Of a stretch of DNA of 64,000 nucleotides, positions 56,105 through 64,000 are shown one piece after another (the first letter of the stretch is position 1; every line of letters starts with the position of its first letter). The stretch lies in contig VZQC01008856.1 of NCBI GenBank assembly GCA_009823505.1, forward strand, positions 30,223 to 94,222, given 5' to 3'. The position numbers and the translations under genes were made by a program. The notes under the pieces are model-generated. The model had not been told where the DNA came from. It did no database searches and worked only from the letters and a program-made list of their open reading frames with translations. This DNA is from Rhizomys pruinosus (lineage: Eukaryota > Chordata > Mammalia > Rodentia > Spalacidae).

Positions 56105-56210
56105 CTATACCTGTAGACAATAACAACATTCACAGAGGCAGACATAGAAACTGTTAGTTAAGATGCTTTGTGTGCAGTAGGCACTTAATAAACACACTAC
56201 TCCTGCGATT
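56105..56210 (+). mobile_element. MIR SINE 3' fragment
   Basis: GACAATAACAACATTCACAG and GTGCAGTAGGCACTTAATAAAC are MIR 3' landmarks. Confidence 0.65.
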
Positions 56211-56367
56211 AGAATGTAATAGAGGAAGTCTCTCAAGCATAGTATAAGGTGGCTTTTCAGATAATAGAAAGAAACTAACATGTCATCTACACGTTATTCA
56301 ATTAATCTGCAGATTTTTATCAGAAACGAGAGAGTATATACCATGGGGACAAGATTACAAAGTATTT

Positions 56368-56592
56368 TTTTTTATTTTTTTATTTATTCTTGTATGTGTA
56401 TGAATGTACCATCTGCATGTAGGTTTGTGCAGCCGTGTCGTGCAGTGCCACAGAAGTCAGAAGAGGGCATCGGATTCCCCTGGAACTGGAGTTAAAGACA
56501 GTTCTCAGCCGCCATGTGGGTGCTGGGGATCGAACCCAGGTCCTCTGCAAGAGCAGTCGGCGCTCTTAACTGCTAGGCCATCTCTTCAGCCC
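56368..56592 (-). mobile_element. Young B2 SINE, without the 17-bp duplication
   Basis: TTTATTCTTGTATGTGTATG tail, CCCCTGGAACTGGAGTTAAAG, GGGGATCGAACCCAGGTCC, GGCCATCTCTTCAGCCC. TACAAAG(AG)TATTTTT flanks both ends. Confidence 0.94.
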
Positions 56593-56649
56593 TACAAAGA
56601 GTATTTTTAAGCCTGTTTTTCTCCCTCATTTGTTATAAAGTTCTCTTCA

Positions 56650-57060
56650 TACTTAATATAAAATTTCATTTAAAGCTGTTTAACCGGAGAGGATCACCAT
56701 GGGAGGGTAAACCACTGATGGAATATATTAGGTGCACATTAATTTATAGCAGTAGCATAATGCTTATGAAAAATAAGCTGGCTGGAAGCCCACGGTTTGC
56801 CCTTGAGCCTCAGCCAGCAGGGAAGTTTTCTGCAATATGATTAGTGAATGGGGAGACCCTGGGTGATTAATTAGTGCTCCTTGTCAATCCTACCAGACCC
56901 GCTTTCTGCCAGTAACAAAAATAAGCCACCTGATTTTTAACTTCCTGATCTCAAAATCGACTTCCATGTGAACATGACTTCGTCAAGCACTTTAAATATT
57001 GAAGGAAGATTTTCTCCAAATCTCCTTTAAGACAAATCCTTCTCCCTTTGACACATATTT
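56650..57060. promoter_or_regulatory. Candidate conserved noncoding element
   Basis: Repeat-free block with many homeobox-like and octamer-like cores (CATTAATTTATAG, GATTAGTGAATG, GATTAATTAGTGCTCC) and evenly mixed composition unlike its surroundings. It looks like a vertebrate enhancer, but no alignment was possible, so this is an inference. Confidence 0.35.
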
Positions 57061-57257
57061 CTAGCTCTGGTAAGTGGCAGGCAGGATGGGAAAGAATCCA
57101 AATAAGGCAGCTTGTCTCCAAATTTGCTGAGTACAGAATTAAACTAAACTCATTTCAATGTCTCTGTAAGTGTTTGATGCTCAAAAGAGAAAAATTTGTC
57201 TATGGATGAGCAGATTTGCTAAATAAACCTAGAAGTTCATCAGGCCTGAAAGAGAAA

Positions 57258-57470
57258 GTCATTATAGAAGGTGTAGACCAGTCATTATAGAAGGTCACTA
57301 TAGAAGTCATTATAGACGGTGTAGACCAGTCATTATAGAAGGTGTAGACCAGTCATTATAGAAGGTCATTATAGAAGTCATTATAGAAGGTGTAGACCGG
57401 TCATTATAGAAGGTGTAGACCAGTCATTAGAGAAGGTCATTATAGAAGTCATTATAGAAGGTGTAGACCA
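57258..57470. repeat. Higher-order tandem repeat, 3 x 71 bp
   Basis: Every subunit starts GTCATTATAGAA (a few substitutions). Subunit lengths run 23,13,12,23 three times, so each 71-bp block is itself built from four related subunits. The 23-bp subunits add GGTGTAGACCA. The total is exactly 213 bp. Confidence 0.95.
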
Positions 57471-57714
57471 GTTTATGCACAGTTCATGGTTGCTGGGCGA
57501 GGGAGAGACGCTTACACCAGTGGTGTGGTCACTGGTAAGATGCTCCTGTTCCTGTAACCAACCTTATTGAAACTCATTGGCTTATCAATGACAACATAAA
57601 AAGATATGAAAGTAGAGGACTAGACTAGTTAGGAAGAAGAAGGTGGTCAGCAGGAGTGGGGGGGAATGAGAGAGAGAAATGTATTATAGATGTGTGTGAA
57701 AGTACTGTGAAATA

Positions 57715-57845
57715 GCCGGGCACGCCTTTAATCCCAGCACTTGGGAGGCAGAGGCAGGTGGATCTCTGCGAGTTCAAGGCCTGCCTGGTCTACACAGTGA
57801 GCTCCAGGCTAGCTGAGATTAAAGGGAGACCCTGTCTCAAAAAAA
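57715..57845 (+). mobile_element. Young B1 SINE with A-box deletion
   Basis: AGCCGGGC runs straight into ACGCCTTTAATCCCAGC, lacking the GTGGTGGC stretch of the Pol III A box. Target-site duplication AAAGTACTGTGAAATA at 57699-57714 and 57846-57861. Confidence 0.95.
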
Positions 57846-57914
57846 AAAGTACTGTGAAATAAATCTACTATAACTAATACTACTAGAAAAGATCTTAAAA
57901 AGTATGCACCACAG

Positions 57915-58075
57915 CTGGGCATGGTGGTGCACACCTTTAATCCTAGCACTTGGGAGGCAGAGGCAGGCGGATCTTTGTGAGTTCAAAGCCAACCTGGTCT
58001 ACAAAGCAAGTTCCAGGACAGCCAGAGCTACAGGGAGACCATGTCTCAAAAAGACCAAAAAAAAAAGAAAGAAAA
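57915..58075 (+). mobile_element. Young B1 SINE
   Basis: CTGGGCATGGTGGTGCACAC to ACCATGTCTCAAAAAGACC and an A-rich tail. Exact target-site duplication AAAAAGTATGCACCACAG at 57897-57914 and 58076-58093. Confidence 0.97.
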
Positions 58076-58184
58076 AAAAAGTATGCACCACAGACTCTTT
58101 CCAGATTTAGCTGTGCAATCATTGGCATTTTTTTTAATTTTAATCCTTTAAGTGTTTGCTTTATTAGATGTTTGAAAATAAATT

Positions 58185-58391
58185 TAAAAAATATGTGTAT
58201 GAGTACTCTGCCTGCATGTATGTAAGTGAAACTATGTGTGCAATGCCTAAGGAAATCAGAAGAGGGAGTTAGATCCCCTGGAACTGGAGTTACAGACCTC
58301 GTCAGTCCCGATGTGGGCACAGGGAAATGAACTTGGATCCTCTGCAAGGGTAACCAGTACTCTTAAGCACTGAGCCATCTCTCTAGCTCCT
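58185..58391 (-). mobile_element. B3 SINE
   Basis: AATATGTGTATGAGTACTCTG, CCCCTGGAACTGGAGTTACAG, head TGAGCCATCTCTCTAGCTCC. Confidence 0.9.
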
Positions 58392-61122
58392 TAACAATCT
58401 TTTAAAGCTACAATTTCCTAGATGTTTCTGGCATGTAGTTGTTTTTTTTTTTAATTTATACATAGCAGAAATTTGTTTCTCAAAGTTCTGATCTCTGAGA
58501 AATGCAAGGATGGCATGTAGTTTCATAAAGGTACTGTCCAAAGATGGCTGTTGCTGTGGCACAGTCTGTTAGTTTATATGGTTACATGAGCAGATCTTAT
58601 TCTATCAGTCTACCTTCTTAAATTAGATCAAATAGGGGAAAGAAACAACGTTCCTAAATTAAATCACTTCTTTTAAATGAGGTCAACCTCTGGCTAGATA
58701 ATTTGTGTAAACATAAAATGAGTCCTGCTCTTCTCTAAATCTCATCATTAGAATCACAGAACTGGGCTCCAAATGTGAGAGACAGTGTATAATTAAGATA
58801 TCAAAATTCTGCTCACATCTACATATTTTTGTACTGTAGAAAAAAGGCTCCAATATAAATAGTTGAAATACTGTAGATACATACTGTCCCATAGAGGATC
58901 GACACATCACCACAGAAACAGATAGCAAAGTTGGTCCTACTATAAGATGCAGATCTCACAGGCTACAAAAGTCCAGGTTTAAAGAGATGAGGTTACCATT
59001 CACTCAAACACTGTCCCACCAGAAAGGAGACTCTGAGGTCGAGCAAAGTCACACTGGGAACTGTAAACTGTAAAATTCAGAAGCTGGATTGGCAACTCAA
59101 GTTAATACCATTATTTTTCAGATATTTAAGAAATCCAAAGCAGCCCAGCAGATAAACATGTCACCTAAGCAACAGCTATGAGAGGAAACAGCCTGCTCCC
59201 AAAGGTCTGGATACACACTCTAATTTGATGTCTTTCAAATGTCAGCACAAAGGTGAGGAGGTGCCCAGGACACTCTGCAACTGCCTAACAGATACTCTGA
59301 GGGCTTTGGTGGCCAGGACACCCTGCTACATGTACAGGTTGATAAACGAGGGTGACACAGAGTTCATGCTCTTAACGGTACTTACCATCAAGCCACAGAA
59401 TTAAGTTGTAAATCAGTAATTAGTATAAGAGCCCATTTGCAATAAATGTTGTAAATGAGATTGAGAAAAAGTGATAAGGTCAGAGAAGCCACCAGATGTC
59501 AAGATGAGAGAAGATTTCATGAGGGGCGCAAGTCTCAAAAGAGGGGTGTGAATGTGAGAGGATGAGGATAGACCCTGCACCACTGTGTTTCAAATGGCAG
59601 GTCACAACCTCCTTATGATCAGTTTAATAGGTCAGAACCACCATTTTCTTCCTCAATGAACACAGAGTTTGGCAAGATGAACCTTCAAGAAGCTTCTGAT
59701 TCATATTTATTTATTTATTTCATAATGAGTTTTGTTTTGTATTGATTTCAGAATTTTTCTGATTCATTTTTAAAATGAATCACAGTGGGGCTTGGATAAA
59801 AAGTATGTCCTGTTTTATGGAAAGTGGAGTGAAATTTTCTATTTGGCTAAAAAGTAACTGGGTTATGAGGTCATTTGGGGTCATCTCTACAAAGTGGCAT
59901 CAAAGAATTCAGATTTGATAGTGGAGGAACAAAAGTCCTAAGAGGTTTTTAGTTTTTCACCTTTTCTACTTATATGTCTTATTGACACATGCACAGTTTA
60001 GTAATTTATATGCAGGTTTTTGCTTAATTACTACAACTGACTGTCCTTTGAGGTAGTGCAAACATCTCCAGCCACACAGGAGAGTAGGACTCATACTGGG
60101 CAACCAGTCCCCCAAATGAAGCCACTCTCAGGATATCCAGAAAAGATAAAAAAAAAAAAACTGTGAGACCTAGGGCTTTAGGAATATTAATCTTGACCTT
60201 CAAACAACTAATGTGAACAATGTATCAGTTGAGTTTCTTTTGATCATTCAATTTTAGAATATGAAGTAAATCAATTTTAATGCACTTCAAATCCCAAGCA
60301 GAAATTACATAAAAACCAAGAGTTAAAACTGCTCACTCTTAATGAACTCCAAAAAGGTTTGAGGCACATTTCTTATTTCTCAACAGCTACATTAATACCC
60401 TCTTACTTCATTGGCAGCAATGAAGTTAATGACTGTTATCACTTGAAAAATGCTTTGAAAAAATACAAAAATAGGTGCAAATGCAGAAGGCTGCCTGAAG
60501 CAGAAACACTGACTTAAAAGAGGTAACCCACTGCTTTTCCCAGACTCGCGTGGGGCAGCCCTCTGCTCTCATCCCCAGGTGCCCTGTCTGATCCCCACAC
60601 CCCAAGTACAACAGAGAACGCACAGTGTGAGCCTTGCATGGCACAGAGCTCCTGGGAAAAGAAGGGCTACAGAAGCCCAGATGTGACCACTAGAGAACAT
60701 GTCAACAATCTCAATAGAAAAATGTGAAAGGCATAATGGTGGATAGAATAATGGTATGTTTAATTTAAAGGGGGAAAAGACAGGAACTGGAAGGTCAGGA
60801 ATTAGTCTTCCCCTTTCTACTAAAAGTAGCCCTCCCAAGAATCAAAGCAGCTCTTCCATATGCCCAGAATAACACAACTGCCCAAGAGGCAGAGGAACCA
60901 GGAGGGTACCCACGTTCCTCTGTCGAGGACAGGAGCTGGATGGAGGAACCTATGTCTGATCCAGAGCAATCAGAAAACTCAGCACTGCTCAGGCTCCTGC
61001 TCGTCCCGGCACGCTCAGTGATTGAGTCCAGGGCTCCCGACACACACACATATGGCCACTCTTTAGAGGAAAAAAAAAAAAAGCCAGAGACCTACAATGT
61101 TGACTTAAATTCTTTTTATTAA
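58392..61122. other. Unique intronic sequence, 2.7 kb
   Basis: No exon recognised. Short poly-T, (TTTA) and poly-A runs near 58,441, 59,706 and 60,149. Confidence 0.5.
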
Positions 61123-61134
61123 AATATCCTTTAG

Positions 61135-61386
61135 GGCTGGAGAGATGGCCTAGCGGTTAAGAGCGCCGACCGCTCTTACAGAGGACCCGGGTTCGATCCC
61201 CAGCACCCACATGGCGGCCGAGAACCGTCTGAAACTCCAATTCCAGGAGAACTCCAGTTCCAGGGGAATCCGAGACCCTCTTCTGACCTCCGCGGCACTG
61301 CACGACATGGGTGCACAGACCTGCATGCAGACAGTACATTGATACACACACAGAAATAAATAAAATTAAAAAATAAATAAATAAAT
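61135..61386 (+). mobile_element. Very young B2 SINE, 17-bp-duplication subfamily
   Basis: CpG-rich: GTTAAGAGCGCCGACCGCTC, CCCGGGTTCGATCCCC, CATGGCGGCCGAGAACCG. AACTCCAATTCCAGGAG directly followed by AACTCCAGTTCCAGGGG. Near-identical flanks AAATATCCTTTA and AAAATCCTTTA. The unmutated CpGs suggest a recent insertion. Confidence 0.96.
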
Positions 61387-61398
61387 AAAATCCTTTAA

Positions 61399-61989
61399 TG
61401 TGCAGACACAGAAGAATGGCATAAAATCCCACACGAATTCATAAATTAACTACAAAGAACACTATCAAACCAACAGAACTCAAACTGGCCACAAGAATGA
61501 AAAGTAACAGATGATGTTTTCTTACTGTCACTAAAACACTGATGTAGCATCCAGCCTGGTTCTATATTTAATCTATTTGGGTATTTTGACTTTCACAAAT
61601 GTTTACATAGAGAACACCTGCTTACATAAGCATACCGAACAAAACAGCCAAACCCAGAGGCCAGATTGGAGTAATTAGCTCTGGACTTAACCCAAAGCCA
61701 TCTAATTATGAAGCAGTGTCACCTGGGAGAGTCTCTTATTCATTTGAAGACAGCATGGCAGAATTAGTGAGATTTGAGTTGATGGGTGTCTACTCTTATC
61801 TCTGTTTAATGAGAAACAGACTTTCCCCCTCACATACTTACATCTACATTGACCACTAATGTACAGTTCTGCAAGATGCCCCTCCACGGGGTGGACCTGT
61901 CCACCATTCTACTGAAAATGGAAGCATGGTATTGACTCAGAATGCACCTACTGCAAATGGCTTTTCGTTTCTCTCATTCAGTCTTCATA
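61399..61989. other. Unique intronic sequence
   Basis: No exon or repeat recognised. Confidence 0.5.
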
Positions 61990-62125
61990 GTTACACTGGG
62001 GGAGAGATACCATGAATATCCACATTTAACAGATGAGGAAACAGGTAAATGACTCACTTAAGGTCACACAGACTGCCAGTGGTAAAGCCAAGATACAAAG
62101 ACCCAAAGCTTGACTCCAGCATCCA
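61990..62125 (-). mobile_element. MIR SINE
   Basis: TATCCACATTTAACAGATGAG, AGGAAACAGGTAAATGACTC, AGGTCACACAGACTGCCAG, AGCTTGACTCCAGC in antisense MIR order. Confidence 0.88.
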
Positions 62126-62539
62126 AGCTGAAATCACAAAAACCACTTCAATTCTTAAATGGTATAGTGTGCTGCAGTCACATGCTCCTCATTCACACAC
62201 TGAGAAGAGACACAGATAAGGGTCTGCCCTCTACCCAAGCATTCGCTTACATTGTGTGTACATATTTTGAAGGCACTGGCATTTTTATTTGTCTTCTAGA
62301 GAGTCCCACAAGTTAAATTAACACAAGTGCCTCAAAGACTAAAGAAATTGGAGACTTTCTCAACAATGGAGATAGTCTGATTCAAATTTAAAATCAATTA
62401 CAACTATTTCTAAAATATAAAATAATTGCCAGAAGTAGTCAGGTCATTCAAAACCAACATACTCTACAGAAATAAAAACAGGACCTGATGTTAGTCTCTT
62501 TACCATACAACCTGGCTTGTACCATCTCATCGAAGTCTC
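62126..62539. other. Unique intronic sequence
   Basis: No exon or repeat recognised. Confidence 0.5.
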
Positions 62540-62690
62540 AAAACATCTCTTGGAGGTAAGGTAAACCCATCTACTGTTCAAATGTGGATGGTAAGCTTAA
62601 GGGACATCAATATCCTGGATTAGGGTGGCTGCCTAGCTAGTGAGTGGCAAGCCCAGATCAAAATCCCGGCATCTAGTTACCCAGCCTCAT
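62540..62690 (-). mobile_element. MIR SINE
   Basis: CCATCTACTGTTCAAATGTGG, TGGCTGCCTAGCTAGTGAG, GGCAAGCCCAGATCAAAATCC are eroded antisense MIR core motifs. Confidence 0.65.
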
Positions 62691-62726
62691 CCCTTCTACA
62701 GAAGGCTGGGAGATCCACGGACAGGG

Positions 62727-62904
62727 GGCTGGAGAAATGGCTCGGTAGTTAAGAGTGCTTGCTGCTCTTTCAGAGGACCTGAGTTCAGTTCCCAGTGGAT
62801 GGCTCACAACTACCTATAATTCTAGCTACATATAATTCTATCTCTTATGGCCTCCATAGGCACCCAAACATATGTGTACATACCCACACAAAGACACAAC
62901 ACAT

Positions 62905-62939
<35 letters not shown>

Positions 62940-62942
62940 TAA
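62727..62942 (+). mobile_element. B2/B3-family SINE with (ACATAC)n tail
   Basis: GGGCTGGAGAAATGGCTCGG, GTTAAGAGTGCTTGCTGCTC, GACCTGAGTTCAGTTCCCAG head, then a (CACATA)n run of about 6 units replacing the usual A-rich tail. Confidence 0.88.
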
Positions 62943-63101
62943 AATCTTGGGAAAAGAAATCCAAGGACAGGATCAACATTTCCTCGCCAAGGTTCAGAGC
63001 TGTGGGGCCTTCTCCTCCTAAGACTTCTGCAACCAGTTTAATCTTTAGCCTATTTGTTCCACTTGCTCAGAAGATATCTTGCTACAAAATAATAACAAGA
63101 G

Positions 63102-63485
63102 AGAGATCTGAGATCTCCCAAGACCAGCTGAAGTACAGGAAGGTAGGTAGGAGCTGAGTGCTTCAGCAAGGCTGATCGTTGTTTGATTTAATTTACTTGT
63201 CTTTGCCTTAATTGGCTTTTGTGGCTGTGGGGGCTGAGTTATCCTCCCAGTTGGTATAAAAGGTAGGGTTGTGTGAGTCTTGAGATCTGAGATCTCCCAA
63301 GACCAGTTAAAGTGCAGGTACTGGGGCGTGGGCTAAAGAGCACCCCTGCCAACTGGGATTAGGAAGAAGGCATCTGAAGGAGGCAAGTAAAGCAAGCCTT
63401 CAACACAGTAAAGAGGCATTTGGGACTCACATTGGAATACAGGCAAGGAGAAGCCCATATGCCAGGAACACGAAGAAGAGACAAC
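63102..63485 (+). promoter_or_regulatory. L1 5'UTR with tandem promoter monomers and a TATA box
   Basis: GAGATCTGAGATCTCCCAAG followed by ACCAG starts at 63103 and again at 63282, a 179-bp period, the monomer arrangement of rodent L1 promoters. TATAAAA lies at 63255-63261, about 27 nt upstream of the second copy. After the second copy a non-repeated segment leads into ORF1. The element appears to begin at or just before the first copy, where unique sequence (TTGCTACAAAATAATAACAA) ends. Confidence 0.8.
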
Positions 63486-64000
63486 ATGGGAAAGGGGCAG
63501 GATAATCCCACACCAAGCTCTACCAACCCTATGGAAGATTCCTACAGTGGGATCCCCATGGGGATGGCCCAGGACACAGATATCAGAAACACAATTGTGA
63601 ACATACTTAAAGAACTACAAGATTATAAAGAGCAAATCAAAGAATTAAGAAAAGAGAATGAAGAACTCAAGAAGGACCTAGAGAGAGAGAATGACAAACT
63701 CCGGAAGGAACTGGAAACACTGAAAAGATCCCATGCTGAAAAAGATAAGGAAACCAACCAGCAAAGCAAAGAGCTACAGGAAGAGATTGAGAAGCTCCAA
63801 AAGGAAGTAGAAATACTAAAGAAATCAGAAGAGGAAATGAAAAAGGAAATCAAACACTCATCCAATCAAGAGGAAAGGAATGGAAAAAGCCTCAGAAGCA
63901 GAATGGAGGAAGCAGAACAAAGAATATCAGACCTGGAAGATAACACAGAACAACTAAAAACCTCAAGGAAAGATTATGAAAAATTTAAAAATACACAAAA
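63486..64000 (+). CDS. L1 ORF1 protein, N-terminal part, open to the window edge
   Basis: From ATG at 63486 the frame stays open for 171 codons and runs off the edge. ORF1p is the trimeric RNA-binding chaperone of L1 that coats its mRNA. The first about 37 residues (start MGKGQDNPTPSS) are a flexible head. From about residue 38 a Glu/Lys-rich heptad coiled coil runs through NILKELQDYKEQIKELRKEN and EELQEEIEKLQKEVEILKKS-like repeats, ending with the conserved RISDLED motif near residue 150. The RRM and C-terminal domains lie beyond the edge. An in-frame ATG at 63459 (MPGTRRRDN) has a weak context (C at -3, C at +4); 63486 has A at -3 and G at +4, so I prefer it. The absence of stops and frameshifts suggests a young insertion. 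It is oriented opposite to TSPAN5. Confidence 0.88.
   Translation, partial: MGKGQDNPTPSSTNPMEDSYSGIPMGMAQDTDIRNTIVNILKELQDYKEQIKELRKENEELKKDLERENDKLRKELETLKRSHAEKDKETNQQSKELQEEIEKLQKEVEILKKSEEEMKKEIKHSSNQEERNGKSLRSRMEEAEQRISDLEDNTEQLKTSRKDYEKFKNTQ

Larger units (their letters stand above)
41702..64000 (-). other. TSPAN5: TSPAN5 intron 1, 3' part
   Basis: This is sequence upstream of exon 2 in gene orientation; it must be at least 22.3 kb because the first coding exon is not recognisable here. It contains the assembly gap, many SINEs, a 71-bp higher-order repeat and, at the right edge, an L1 5' end oriented opposite to TSPAN5. Confidence 0.85.

Noticed and set aside
57258..57470. CRISPR-like repeat-spacer array
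   Set aside because: The apparent spacers are themselves copies of the same subunit; it is a nested tandem repeat.
41702..64000. TSPAN5 first coding exon (about 27 residues)
   Set aside because: I looked on the minus strand for a short frame with a CC-motif tetraspanin N-terminus followed by a donor, and found none; it is presumably beyond the right edge.

Overview
The window is mammalian nuclear DNA from a muroid rodent, most likely a cricetid (hamster, vole or deer-mouse type). Young B1 and B2 SINEs with intact target-site duplications are common, older B3, B4, ID and MIR SINEs and L1 lie between them, and unique sequence is AT-leaning. I cannot name the species. There is no prokaryotic or viral gene content, and almost all short open frames here are chance frames or SINE and L1 fragments.

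One host gene covers the window. Two minus-strand exons (4905-5051 and 41651-41701) encode consecutive parts of tetraspanin-5 (TSPAN5, TspanC8 subgroup): the rest of transmembrane segment 1, the small extracellular loop, and transmembrane segment 2. Both are phase 0/0 with consensus splice sites. The window therefore reads, right to left, as the 3' part of intron 1 (41702-64000), exon 2, all of intron 2 (36,599 bp), exon 3, and the 5' part of intron 3 (1-4904). The first coding exon and the remaining exons lie outside.

Layout. 1-5920: intron 3, exon 3 and a polypurine tract. 6100-12110: a block of three same-orientation L1 ORF2/3'UTR pieces inside one apparent 10-bp target-site duplication; its indel-rich middle, next to a single N, looks like poor gap filling. 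13.9-18.9 kb: an old antisense L1 riddled with SINEs. 20.35-20.74 kb: a tandem duplication carrying a (TG)n tract. 23.4-24.0 kb: a B2 split by a solo LTR. 28.7 kb: a 13-bp minisatellite. 32.4-32.5 kb: a CRE-containing stretch. 40.9-41.4 kb: a B1 and a B2 inserted one after the other in the same target. 42,888-43,020: an assembly gap. 56.6-57.06 kb: a homeobox-site-rich unique block. 57,258-57,470: three exact-length 71-bp higher-order repeat units. 63,102-64,000: the 5' end of a sense-strand L1 with tandem promoter monomers, a TATA box and an open ORF1 that runs off the edge.

Apart from TSPAN5 there is no multigene system. The most unusual items are the L1 5' end with its TATA-bearing monomer, the suspect L1 block, the B2 subfamily with a 17-bp internal duplication, and the repeat-generated structures in the TSPAN5 introns.
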